Of a stretch of DNA of 64,000 nucleotides, positions 43,744-52,398 are shown one piece after another (positions within the stretch are counted from its first letter, which is position 1; each line of letters begins with the position of its first letter). The notes beneath the pieces were generated by a model. The model saw only the letters and a program-made list of their open reading frames with translations. It was not told the origin of the DNA and searched no databases. The stretch comes from an uncultured Lachnospiraceae bacterium (GTDB lineage Bacteria; Bacillota; Clostridia; Lachnospirales; Lachnospiraceae). Location of the stretch: contig CAKRJT010000007.1 in the NCBI GenBank assembly GCA_934351925.1, positions 1 to 64,000 of the forward strand, written 5' to 3'. The position numbers and the translations under genes are program-made.

Positions 43744-44910
43744 ATGAGAAGGGTTATCTGGATTGTTTTAGACAGCGTTGGCATGGGTGAACAGCCTGAT
43801 GCAGCGAGATTTGGCGATGTCGGCACACATACGCTCGCACATGTATGGGAGTACAATGGTGGACTGAAAATTCCGAACATGATCAAGATGGGACTTGGAA
43901 ATATTGAGGGCATGAAGGCTCTTGATACCACTGACGTGCCTACAGCGGCATACGGCAAGTGCGCCGAACTCTCGGACGGCAAGGATACGACCGTCGGACA
44001 CTGGGAGATGGTCGGAATAGAGACTAAGGTGGCATTCCCAACCTATCCTGACGGATTTCCGGCTGAAGTTATAGATGAATTTGTGAAGCGCACCGGCGTT
44101 CCGGGAGTTCTCGGCAACTGCACGGCGTCAGGAACGGAGATTATCAAGCAGCTCGGAGCGGAGCACGCAGCTACCGGAAAGCCTATAGTCTACACATCGG
44201 CTGACAGCGTATTCCAGATTGCAGCCAATATCGATGTGATTCCTCTTGAGAAGCTGTATGAGCTGTGCCGCATAGCCCGTGAGCTGCTTCACGGTGAGCA
44301 CAATGTATCGAGAGTTATCGCAAGACCGTTTAAGGGTACCGAAGGCAATTACGAGAGAACACCTGACAGAAGAGATTATGCCATTCTTCCGCCTGAGAAT
44401 AACCTCCTCATGCATATCATGAAAGCCGGACAGGACGTGATAGGCGTAGGCAAGATAGAGGATATCTTTGCAGGCGTTGGCATAACCGAGGCTGTCCACA
44501 CGAAGGACAATATGGACGGCGTTGACAGGACAATCGGCTATATGAAGGACGACAACAGAGGACTTATCTTCACCAACCTTGTCGAGTTCGACTCCAAGTG
44601 GGGACACAGAAATGATCCTGCAGGATACGGCAAGGGACTTGAGGACTTCGATGCGCGCCTTCCTGAGATTATCGCATCAATGAAGGACGAGGATATCCTC
44701 ATCATCAACTCAGACCACGGCTGCGACCCGACGACACCGGGAACCGACCATACAAGAGAGTATATACCGGTTCTCGTTTACGGTAAGAATGTTAAGCCGG
44801 CAAGTCTTCATATCAGGAAGTCCTTTGCAGATATAGGTCAGACAATAGCCGAATATCTCGATGCTGAGCCTATTGTCATCGGCGAGAGCTTCTTAAAGGA
44901 GCTGATGTAA
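43744..44910 (+). CDS. deoB: Phosphopentomutase
   Basis: The enzyme interconverts ribose (or deoxyribose) 1- and 5-phosphates in nucleoside salvage. It is a Mn-dependent alkaline-phosphatase-superfamily enzyme of 388 residues with IVLDSVGMGE at the N terminus, DTTVGHWEM (the phospho-threonine region), VEFDSKWGHRNDP and ILIINSDHGCDPTTPGTDHT metal motifs. ATG 43744 is chosen with AAAGGA upstream; an in-frame ATG seven codons earlier is untypical. Forms an operon with pdp. Confidence 0.96.
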   Translation: MRRVIWIVLDSVGMGEQPDAARFGDVGTHTLAHVWEYNGGLKIPNMIKMGLGNIEGMKALDTTDVPTAAYGKCAELSDGKDTTVGHWEMVGIETKVAFPTYPDGFPAEVIDEFVKRTGVPGVLGNCTASGTEIIKQLGAEHAATGKPIVYTSADSVFQIAANIDVIPLEKLYELCRIARELLHGEHNVSRVIARPFKGTEGNYERTPDRRDYAILPPENNLLMHIMKAGQDVIGVGKIEDIFAGVGITEAVHTKDNMDGVDRTIGYMKDDNRGLIFTNLVEFDSKWGHRNDPAGYGKGLEDFDARLPEIIASMKDEDILIINSDHGCDPTTPGTDHTREYIPVLVYGKNVKPASLHIRKSFADIGQTIAEYLDAEPIVIGESFLKELM

Positions 44911-44970
44911 AGACCGGATGATTGGGGGAGGCAGTACTGCAAGAATTAAAAAAGTAATGAGGAAATAGTT

Positions 44971-46275
44971 ATGAGAATGTACGATATAATTGTTAAGAAG
45001 AGAAACGGTGAAGCGCTCTCAGATGAGGAGATAGCCTTCTTCATCAAGGGCTATACCGATGGCAGTATTCCTGACTATCAGGCATCGGCACTTTTGATGG
45101 CCATATATTTTCAGGGAATGACCGACAGGGAGACTGCCACGCTCACAATGGAGATGGCGCACAGCGGAGACATGCTCGATTTATCGGTAATCAAGGGGCT
45201 AAAGGCTGACAAGCACAGTACCGGAGGAGTTGGCGATAAGACCTCCCTTGTGCTCACACCGCTTGTGGCAGCCATAGGAATACCGGTTGCGAAGATGTCC
45301 GGCAGAGGTCTTGGACACACGGGTGGAACCATCGACAAGCTTGAGAGCTTCCCGGGCTTCACGACGGGGATATCCGAGGAGCAGTTTATCAACAACGTGA
45401 ACACCATCGGAATTGCCATCGCAGGTCAGACCAAGAACATGGCTCCTGCTGACAAGAAGCTATATGCGCTGCGCGATGTGACAGGAACGGTCGACAGTAT
45501 ACCTCTTATCGCGAGCAGTATTATGAGCAAGAAGCTTGCGGCGGGCGCTGACGTTATCGTTCTCGATGTCAAGACCGGAAGCGGAGCATTTATGAAAACC
45601 GAGGATGACTCGGTTAAGCTTGCCAGGGAGATGGTAAAAATCGGCAACAATGTGGGACGCAGAACCCTCGCCGTCATATCGGATATGGATGAGCCTCTTG
45701 GCTACGCCGTAGGCAATGCCATCGAGGTAAAGGAAGCCATCGACACGCTGAATGGGCACGGACCGGCAGACCTGCTTGAGCTGTGTCTCACAATAGGCTC
45801 ACTCATGGCGGTCGGCACAGGTAAGGCTGCGGACATTGATGAGGCGAGAGGACTTCTCCTTGAGAAATTAAACGACGGCTCGGCACTCAAAAAGTTTGCC
45901 GAGTTTGTCGAGGCTCAGGGAGGCGACAGTGCGCCGGTTTACAACACGGACCTTCTGCCGCAGGCATCGATTGTGAAGGAAATCTACTCTCCCGTTGACG
46001 GCTATGTGTCACATATAGAGTCTGACAGGGTGGGAATAAGCGCCATGAAGCTTGGCGGCGGCAGGGAGACGAAGGAGAGCTCCATCGACCTGTCAGTAGG
46101 AATACTCATCAACAAGAAGGTCGGCGACAAGGTGGTTAAGGGCGGGAAGATAGCAACCCTGTACGCTAACGACAATGAAAGGTTATCCGCCGCTGTTACC
46201 GAGCTTGAGCAGGCATACAGCTATTCGGACGAAGCCGTTGAAAAGCCTAAGCTTATAAAGACCATAATCAGGTAA
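44971..46275 (+). CDS. pdp: Pyrimidine-nucleoside phosphorylase
   Basis: The enzyme phosphorolyses uridine, deoxyuridine or thymidine, giving the pentose 1-phosphate used by DeoB. The 434-residue protein has the family signature SGRGLGHTGGTIDKLES (about 110-126), KHSTGGVGDKTSLVL, DVKTGSGAFMK, and the C-terminal PYNP domain (VGISAMKLGGGRETKESSID). Start ATG 44971 follows GAGG. A terminator (46289-46318) follows. Confidence 0.95.
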   Translation: MRMYDIIVKKRNGEALSDEEIAFFIKGYTDGSIPDYQASALLMAIYFQGMTDRETATLTMEMAHSGDMLDLSVIKGLKADKHSTGGVGDKTSLVLTPLVAAIGIPVAKMSGRGLGHTGGTIDKLESFPGFTTGISEEQFINNVNTIGIAIAGQTKNMAPADKKLYALRDVTGTVDSIPLIASSIMSKKLAAGADVIVLDVKTGSGAFMKTEDDSVKLAREMVKIGNNVGRRTLAVISDMDEPLGYAVGNAIEVKEAIDTLNGHGPADLLELCLTIGSLMAVGTGKAADIDEARGLLLEKLNDGSALKKFAEFVEAQGGDSAPVYNTDLLPQASIVKEIYSPVDGYVSHIESDRVGISAMKLGGGRETKESSIDLSVGILINKKVGDKVVKGGKIATLYANDNERLSAAVTELEQAYSYSDEAVEKPKLIKTIIR

Positions 46276-46288
46276 CATTTAATGAAAT

Positions 46289-46318
46289 GAGGGTAAAAAG
46301 GTATTTTGCCCCTCTTTT
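46289..46318 (+). terminator. Terminator after pdp
   Basis: GAGGG (46289-46293) pairs with CCCTC (46310-46314), the stem continuing with AAAA/TTTT inside, and TTTT follows at 46315-46318. Confidence 0.65.
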
Positions 46319-46331
46319 GATTACTATATTT

Positions 46332-46365
46332 GCCGCTATACAGCGGTGGAATGGAGCATTATATG
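46332..46365 (+). promoter_or_regulatory. Recurrent hairpin plus ribosome site, copy D (before the GH2 gene)
   Basis: CCGCT (46333-46337) pairs with AGCGG (46342-46346) around ATAC. GGAATGGAGCATTAT and ATG 46363 follow. The ATTACTATATTTGCCGC upstream stretch matches that of copy B. Confidence 0.75.
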
Positions 46366-48753
46366 TCAAGAATTGATTTTAATAACGATTGGAAGTTTTG
46401 TGTTGATTACAGGGAAGAGATGGAACAGCCCGGCTTTAATGATGCCGGTTTTGAGGACGTGCGTCTGCCGCACACGGTAGTCGAGACTCCGTACAATTAT
46501 TTTGATGAGGGAATTTACCAGAAGATAGCCATATACCGCAAGCGCTTCACTATCGACGAGGATATGACGGGGAAGAAGGCGCTTCTCACGTTTGAAGCCG
46601 TAGGTCATAAAGCTGATGTATACATTAACGGTATTCTTTGTGAGACACATTGCGGCGGATATACGGCTTTCACCGTGGATATTACGCCATACCTTGTAAA
46701 TGACAGGGACAATGTTCTTGCTGTCGTATGTGACAGCAGGGAGAACCTGAACATTCCTCCCTTCGGCAAGGTCATCGACTACATGACCTACGGTGGAATA
46801 TACAGAGAGGTATACCTGGATATCCGTTCCGAGGACTATGTTGAGGATGTGTATGTAGTGACAGAGATTGACCCGGCTATCTTAAAATCCGAGATTACCT
46901 TCAATTTTAAGAATGATTTTGAGGGTGGGGCGGTGTATACGGCTGAGGCATATCTTAATGACGCTGAGGGAAATGAAATTTTCTCGCTCAGGGCGCCTGT
47001 GAAGAAGAATATTATACATCTTAACAGACAACTCGATGGTATTAAGCTGTGGTCGGTGGATGAGCCTGTACTGTACACCATTACGATCAAACTCTTCAGA
47101 AATGGTGAATTTATCGATGAAAAGAGTACAAAATTCGGCTTCAGGACAGCCGTATTTAAGAAGGACGGCTTCTACTTGAATGGAAAGAAGTTCCGGCTTG
47201 TAGGTCTTAACAGACACCAGAGCTACCCGTATGTGGGCTATGCGATGCCGAAGTCCGTTCAGGAGAATGACGCAGTGATACTTAAGAACGAGCTCTGTGT
47301 CAACGCAGTCAGAACCTCACACTACACACAATCACAGCATTTCATTAATAAGTGTGATGAGCTCGGCCTGCTCGTATTTACGGAGCTTCCCGGCTGGCAG
47401 TATGTGGGTGACGAGAACTGGAAGAGCATCGCCTGTGAGAGCGTTGCCGAGATGGTAAGACAGTACCGCAACCACCCGTCAATAATCATATGGGGTGTCC
47501 GCATAAATGAGTCCGGTGATGACGATGTTTTCTACGAGAGAACCAACAAGATTGCACACTCGCTTGACCGCTCAAGAGCCACGGGAGGTGTCAGATGCTT
47601 TAAGAAGAGCCACCTGCTCGAGGACGTGTACACCTACAATGATTTCTCACATGTCGGGGACAATCCGGGCGTTGTGAAGAAATACGAAGTCACGCCTGAT
47701 ATGGAGAAGCCATACCTTATTTCCGAGTATGGCGGACATATGTATCCGACTAAATCTTTCGATGATGAGGAGCACAGACTCTCACACGCTGTAAGGCATG
47801 CAAGAGTTATAAATGATATGCTCGGCGAGGAGGATATCGCGGGCTGCTTTGGCTGGTGCATGAATGATTACAACACGCACAGGGATTTCGGAAGCGGCGA
47901 CAGAATATGCTATCACGGCGTTATGGATATGTTCCGCAACCCTAAGGCTGCAGCTTATGTATATGCGAGCCAGGGTGACAGGGATGATGTTCTCTATGTG
48001 ACCTCCTCGGTGGAGATAGGAGACCACCCGTCATGCACGGTCGGAGATTTCTATGTGTTTACCAACGCTGAGCGCGTGCGCCTGTACAAGAATGAGCAGA
48101 TGATACGCGAGTACACCCACGAGGATTCGCCGTTTACCAATATGGTTCACCCGCCAATCCTTATAAATGACCGTGTAGGAAACCTTCTCGAGACCAACGA
48201 AGGACTTCCTCACGAGACTGCCGAGGCACTAAAGGAACTCATGTTTGCAATGGCTGATGAGGGCGGTGCGGACAACCTGCCGACAGCGCTCCGGCTCAAG
48301 AGAAGCTTCATTATGAAAACTTCGGGACTTGAATTAAAGGATATCAGCCGCATGTATGATACCTATGTAGGCAACTGGGGAGACCTTGCCACTACATACC
48401 GTTTTGAGGCAGTGAAAAACGGGGAGGTCATCGCAGTGGTAAAGAAGCAGCCTATGACTTCCACAGACCTTGTTGTGAAGGTTGACAGGACCGCACTTGC
48501 AGAAGGTGCGACCTACGACGCCGCCTGTGTCCGCATCGAGGCAGTTGACGAGAACGGAAACCGTCTGTACTACTGCAATGCCCCTGTTGAGTTTGAGACT
48601 GAGGGAGCGGTTGAGCTTATCGGACCGGGTATTGTGTCACTTATAGGTGGTGCTGCCGGAACCTATGTCAAGACCACGGGTGTGAGCGGAAGCGGAAAGC
48701 TTACGATAAATGCTCTCGGAAAGCAGCGTATGGTAGAGTTTAATGTCAAATAG
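46363..48753 (+). CDS. GH2 family glycoside hydrolase (beta-galactosidase-like)
   Basis: This 796-residue enzyme lacks a signal peptide and should act on imported beta-galactosides or related oligosaccharides. Order: GH2 sugar-binding domain (about 1-175), immunoglobulin-like domain (about 180-270), TIM barrel (about 275-560) and C-terminal beta domains. The barrel has the acid/base Glu in GVRINESGDD (about 380) and the nucleophile Glu in LISEYGGHMYP (about 453). ATG 46363 follows GGAG. The exact glycan (galactoside, glucuronide or galacturonide) cannot be read. It lies at the start of a carbohydrate-rich stretch. Confidence 0.88.
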   Translation: MSRIDFNNDWKFCVDYREEMEQPGFNDAGFEDVRLPHTVVETPYNYFDEGIYQKIAIYRKRFTIDEDMTGKKALLTFEAVGHKADVYINGILCETHCGGYTAFTVDITPYLVNDRDNVLAVVCDSRENLNIPPFGKVIDYMTYGGIYREVYLDIRSEDYVEDVYVVTEIDPAILKSEITFNFKNDFEGGAVYTAEAYLNDAEGNEIFSLRAPVKKNIIHLNRQLDGIKLWSVDEPVLYTITIKLFRNGEFIDEKSTKFGFRTAVFKKDGFYLNGKKFRLVGLNRHQSYPYVGYAMPKSVQENDAVILKNELCVNAVRTSHYTQSQHFINKCDELGLLVFTELPGWQYVGDENWKSIACESVAEMVRQYRNHPSIIIWGVRINESGDDDVFYERTNKIAHSLDRSRATGGVRCFKKSHLLEDVYTYNDFSHVGDNPGVVKKYEVTPDMEKPYLISEYGGHMYPTKSFDDEEHRLSHAVRHARVINDMLGEEDIAGCFGWCMNDYNTHRDFGSGDRICYHGVMDMFRNPKAAAYVYASQGDRDDVLYVTSSVEIGDHPSCTVGDFYVFTNAERVRLYKNEQMIREYTHEDSPFTNMVHPPILINDRVGNLLETNEGLPHETAEALKELMFAMADEGGADNLPTALRLKRSFIMKTSGLELKDISRMYDTYVGNWGDLATTYRFEAVKNGEVIAVVKKQPMTSTDLVVKVDRTALAEGATYDAACVRIEAVDENGNRLYYCNAPVEFETEGAVELIGPGIVSLIGGAAGTYVKTTGVSGSGKLTINALGKQRMVEFNVK

Positions 48754-48767
48754 TGCGGAGGTTTGAT

Positions 48768-49517
48768 ATGACGGATGGGCAGGCTACACTAAAAAATTGG
48801 ATTGATGAGAGCAGCTATATAGTGTTTTTCGGTGGAGCAGGTGTCTCCACCGAGAGCAATATCCCTGATTTTCGAAGCACGGACGGTTTGTACAATCAGA
48901 AGTACAAGTATCCCCCGGAGACAATCTTAAGCCACAGCTTCTTTATGAGAAATCCTGAGGAGTTCTACGATTTTTACAGGGACAAGATGATTTATAAGGA
49001 TGCGAAGCCTAACAAAGCTCACTATGCGCTTGCAAAGCTCGAGGAGCAGGGAAAGCTAAAGGCTGTAGTGACCCAGAACATCGACGGACTCCATCAGGCT
49101 GCCGGGAGCAGGGCTGTATATGAACTTCACGGTACCATAATGGAGAATTACTGTATGAGATGCGGCAGGGAGTATCCGCTTGAAGCCATCACGGACAGCA
49201 GAGGCATACCAAGATGCACCGTGAAGGACGCGACGGGCGGGGCATGCAATGGCATCATAAAGCCGAAGGTTGTGCTGTATGAGGAAGGGCTCGACGATGA
49301 GGTGGTAAGCGGTGCAATAGACCACATAAGAAGAGCTGACTTACTCATTATAGGGGGAACCTCACTCACAGTGTATCCTGCAGCGGGGCTTATCAGATAT
49401 TTTTCAGGCAGACATATTGTGCTCATCAACAAGTCGGCCACCTCGAGCGACGGCATGGCAGATTTGATTATAAGAGATCCTATAGGCGAGACACTCGGAG
49501 CAGTACTTTGTGAATAA
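48768..49517 (+). CDS. cobB: Sir2-family NAD-dependent protein deacylase
   Basis: The 249-residue sirtuin has the NAD-binding GAGVSTESNIPDFRS (about 28-42), the catalytic TQNIDGLHQAAG and ELHGT, four zinc cysteines (YCMRCG, then IPRC and GGACN) and a late IIGGTSLTVYPAAGL. It removes acetyl or acyl groups from lysines of metabolic enzymes. ATG 48768 follows GGAGG; an in-frame GTG five codons earlier overlaps the GH2 stop codon region. The 14-base gap implies co-transcription with GH2. Confidence 0.95.
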   Translation: MTDGQATLKNWIDESSYIVFFGGAGVSTESNIPDFRSTDGLYNQKYKYPPETILSHSFFMRNPEEFYDFYRDKMIYKDAKPNKAHYALAKLEEQGKLKAVVTQNIDGLHQAAGSRAVYELHGTIMENYCMRCGREYPLEAITDSRGIPRCTVKDATGGACNGIIKPKVVLYEEGLDDEVVSGAIDHIRRADLLIIGGTSLTVYPAAGLIRYFSGRHIVLINKSATSSDGMADLIIRDPIGETLGAVLCE

Positions 49518-49528
49518 AATATCATTAA

Positions 49529-49557
49529 TTGATTATACAGTTATAATGTGCTACAAT
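49529..49557 (+). promoter_or_regulatory. sigma-A promoter of kduI-kduD
   Basis: TTGATT (49529-49534), 17 bases, TACAAT (49552-49557). The start codon of kduI is 40 bases downstream. Confidence 0.6.
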
Positions 49558-49596
49558 AATTATCAGTGAATTTTTTATGAAAAGGAGACTTAAATT

Positions 49597-50439
49597 ATGG
49601 AAGTCAGACCGGGAGCTAATCCTAATGATGTAAAGAATTACGATACAGACAGATTAAGACATGATTTCTTAATTCAGGACGTATTCGTACCTGGCGAGAT
49701 TAAGACAATCTACAGCCAGATTGACAGAATTATTGTCGGCTCTGCAACACCTACTGACAAAGCTCTCAAGCTTACAGCAGGGGACGAGCTCAGAGCAGCT
49801 TATTTCCTTGAGAGAAGAGAGATGGGCGTTATCAACATCGGCGGCAGGGGTTCAATAACCTTAGACGGTGTGAAGTATGATTTTGACTACAAGGACGGAA
49901 TATATATCGGTATGGGAACGAAGGATATCATCTTCGAGAGCGCCGATGCTTCCAACCCTGCTAAGTTTTATTTCAACAGTGCTCCGGCACACAAGACATA
50001 TCCTACAGTATTCATCAATCCTGAGAAGGATATCCTTCCTGAGAACAAGAAGGAGCTCGGCTGTCTTGAGAATGCCAACCACAGAACAATCCGCAAGTAT
50101 ATTCTTCCGGGACAGGTTGAGAGCTGTCAGCTTGAGATGGGTATGACTGCACTTGAGCCGGGCAGTGTATGGAACACAATGCCATGTCACACACATGACA
50201 GAAGAATGGAGGTTTATCTCTATTTTGAGGTTCCTGAGAATGATGTCGTATTCCACTATATGGGTGAGCCGACACAGACAAGACATATCGTTATGAGAAA
50301 TGAGGAGGCAGTTATCTCCCCAAGCTGGTCAATACACTCAGCATCAGCAACACATGCATACACCTTTATCTGGGGCATGGTAGGCGAGAATCAGGATTTC
50401 GACGATATGGATGACGTAGATATGAAAGACCTTAGATAA
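49597..50439 (+). CDS. kduI: 5-dehydro-4-deoxy-D-glucuronate isomerase KduI
   Basis: The enzyme converts 5-keto-4-deoxyuronate, the product of pectate-lyase oligomers, to 2,5-diketo-3-deoxygluconate. The 280-residue cupin has the metal site MPCHTHDRRMEVYLYF (about 192-207) and a late HSASATHAYTFIWGM histidine. It is full length. Its codons are strongly biased (AAC, ATC, GGT, CTT), which suggests high expression. Start ATG 49597 follows AAAGGAG. kduD follows 55 bases later. Confidence 0.96.
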   Translation: MEVRPGANPNDVKNYDTDRLRHDFLIQDVFVPGEIKTIYSQIDRIIVGSATPTDKALKLTAGDELRAAYFLERREMGVINIGGRGSITLDGVKYDFDYKDGIYIGMGTKDIIFESADASNPAKFYFNSAPAHKTYPTVFINPEKDILPENKKELGCLENANHRTIRKYILPGQVESCQLEMGMTALEPGSVWNTMPCHTHDRRMEVYLYFEVPENDVVFHYMGEPTQTRHIVMRNEEAVISPSWSIHSASATHAYTFIWGMVGENQDFDDMDDVDMKDLR

Positions 50440-50494
50440 TAAGGATTTTCATGGCACATTGTGCTAATATATTACATAAAAAGGAGAATGAAAA

Positions 50495-51292
50495 ATGTCA
50501 GTTAATTTTTCACTTGAAGGCAAAGTAGCTTTAGTTACAGGTGCTTCTTATGGTATCGGTTTTGCAATCGCTTCCGCATACGCTAAGGCAGGCGCAACAA
50601 TCTGCTTCAACGATATTAAGCAGGAGTTAGTAGATAAGGGTCTTGCAGCATACAAGGAGCTCGGTATCGAGGCTCACGGTTATGTATGTGATGTTACCAA
50701 CGAGGAGCAGGTTAATGCACTTGTTGCACAGATCGAGAAGGAAGTCGGCGTAATCGATATCCTTGTAAACAACGCAGGTATCATCAAGAGAATCCCTATG
50801 TGCGATATGACAGCAGCAGAGTTCAGACAGGTTATCGATGTTGACCTCAACGCTCCATTCATCGTATCAAAGGCAGTTATCCCTTCAATGATCAAGAAGG
50901 GTCATGGTAAGATTATAAACATCTGCTCCATGATGTCAGAGCTTGGCCGTGAGACTGTATCCGCTTATGCAGCAGCTAAGGGTGGTCTCAAGATGCTCAC
51001 AAAGAACATCTGTTCTGAGTACGGTAAGTACAACATTCAGTGTAACGGTATCGGACCTGGTTACATCGAGACACCTCAGACTGCACCTCTCCGTGAGAGA
51101 CAGGCTGATGGTTCAAGACACCCATTCGATTCCTTCATCATCGCTAAGACACCTGCTGAGAGATGGCTTAAGCCTGAGGAGCTTGCAGGTCCTGCTGTAT
51201 TCCTTGCATCTGATGCATCTGACGCAGTTAACGGACATATCCTCTATGTAGATGGCGGTATCCTTGCTTACATCGGCAAGCAGCCACAGTAA
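50495..51292 (+). CDS. kduD: 2-dehydro-3-deoxy-D-gluconate 5-dehydrogenase KduD
   Basis: This short-chain dehydrogenase reduces 2,5-diketo-3-deoxygluconate to 2-keto-3-deoxygluconate. The 265-residue protein shows the NAD(P) motif TGASYGIGFAIASAYAKAG (about 15-33), NNAG (about 91) and the catalytic YAAAKGG (Tyr and Lys about 157-161). Alone it could be a gluconate 5-dehydrogenase; adjacency to kduI settles it. Codon bias is very strong. A terminator lies at 51336. Confidence 0.94.
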   Translation: MSVNFSLEGKVALVTGASYGIGFAIASAYAKAGATICFNDIKQELVDKGLAAYKELGIEAHGYVCDVTNEEQVNALVAQIEKEVGVIDILVNNAGIIKRIPMCDMTAAEFRQVIDVDLNAPFIVSKAVIPSMIKKGHGKIINICSMMSELGRETVSAYAAAKGGLKMLTKNICSEYGKYNIQCNGIGPGYIETPQTAPLRERQADGSRHPFDSFIIAKTPAERWLKPEELAGPAVFLASDASDAVNGHILYVDGGILAYIGKQPQ

Positions 51293-51335
51293 GAGGCAGT
51301 GCACTTACGCAACTGAATAAGAAGTTTGATTATGA

Positions 51336-51363
51336 AGCCGGGGCTTATATGCTCCGGCTTTTT
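51336..51363 (+). terminator. Terminator after kduD
   Basis: AGCCGGGGC (51336-51344) pairs with GCTCCGGCT (51351-51359), one G-T pair, and TTTT follows. Confidence 0.85.
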
Positions 51364-51521
51364 GCATAATTGGATTATTGGGTCAAAACATGCCAATTTA
51401 GTCTGTGAGTGTATAATGTGTTATACACAATCAAATCTATAGAGCATGTTTTAACCTCCTAACCATAACAGTAAATTCCGTTGAAATTTTCTGTTATGTA
51501 TCCGACATTCTGTGAGATGAC

Positions 51522-51549
51522 TACATTTTTTCATGGTATGTGCCGATAT
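51522..51549 (+). promoter_or_regulatory. Candidate sigma-D (motility-type) promoter
   Basis: TACA (51522-51525), 16 bases, then GCCGATAT (51542-51549). The -10 matches the Bacillus sigma-D/FliA consensus GCCGATAW exactly; the -35 differs from TAAA at one base. The start codon is 38 bases downstream. The remainder of 51364-51521 is unremarkable. Confidence 0.5.
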
Positions 51550-51587
51550 AGAGAATATAAGTATAAGGACAAGGAGGTCAAAATATT

Positions 51588-52322
51588 ATGAACACAGGTG
51601 CAGTTAATTACGGTTCGACTCTTGCTGCGGAACAGACAGCTAAGACGGACAAGACGGCGCAGACAGAGAAGAAGGGCAAGGTTACGGGAAGAACGGTCGG
51701 CAAGCCTGAGCTTTCCGAAAAAGCAGCGAAGTACTATGAACAGCTTAAATCAAAATTCGGAAATATGGAATTTGTGCTCGTGAGTAAGGACATGAAGGAG
51801 CAGGCTGAGGCTAACGCCGCATCGTATGCCAATTCGTCAAAGACGGTTGTTCTCATCGATGAGGAGAAGATTGAAAAGATGGCTGAGGACGAGAAGTACC
51901 GTTCACAGTACGAGGGAATCATCTCGAATGCTGCGGCTAATTTGAGCAGGCTTGAGTCAGGACTGTCAAAGAGCAGCGGCGTGACATCATATGGCATCAA
52001 GGTGAATGACAACGGAACAGCTTCCTATTTTGCGGTTATAGACAAGTCGCTCACCGCACAGAAGGAACGCATCGAAAAGAAAGCTGAGAAGAAGGCGGAG
52101 GAGAAGAAAGCTGCCGCTAAGAAGGAGAAAGAGGAAAAGGCTGATAAGCTGAAGGATAAGAAAACCGAGGAGAGCTCTGACAACAATAAGGTGACCGTCA
52201 CGGCTTCGTCGGTTGAGGAGCTTCTAAAGAAGATTAACGACGTCTACTATGAGGCATTGAGCGATAATGTAATGACCGAGGACGAGAAGAAGGTCGGACA
52301 ACATTTTGATATGAATGTGTAG
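51588..52322 (+). CDS. DUF6033-like protein with basic/acidic coiled-coil, function unknown
   Basis: The 244-residue soluble protein has no signal peptide. An N-terminal Thr/Lys/Gln-rich tail (about 1-40) leads into a mixed alpha/beta core (about 45-165, MEFVLVSKDMKEQAEANAAS, KTVVLIDEEKIEKMAEDEKY, ASYFAVIDKS). A Lys/Glu coiled coil (about 165-200) and a short C-terminal helix region follow. Proteins of this type recur in motile Lachnospiraceae. The promoter looks sigma-D-like, so a motility or cell-surface link is plausible (inference). ATG 51588 follows AAGGAGG. It is a single-gene unit. Confidence 0.75.
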   Translation: MNTGAVNYGSTLAAEQTAKTDKTAQTEKKGKVTGRTVGKPELSEKAAKYYEQLKSKFGNMEFVLVSKDMKEQAEANAASYANSSKTVVLIDEEKIEKMAEDEKYRSQYEGIISNAAANLSRLESGLSKSSGVTSYGIKVNDNGTASYFAVIDKSLTAQKERIEKKAEKKAEEKKAAAKKEKEEKADKLKDKKTEESSDNNKVTVTASSVEELLKKINDVYYEALSDNVMTEDEKKVGQHFDMNV

Positions 52323-52338
52323 AGTACCGGCTGTTTAT

Positions 52339-52380
52339 AAAAAGTGTGGACTTTTGAATAGTCAAAAGTCCACATTTTTT
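52339..52380. terminator. Bidirectional terminator
   Basis: TGTGGACTTTTGA (52345-52357) pairs over 13 bp with TCAAAAGTCCACA (52362-52374), with A and T runs outside. It serves the convergent DUF6033-like and polysaccharide deacetylase genes. Confidence 0.92.
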
Positions 52381-52398
52381 AGTGTCGGTTCAGTCCGA

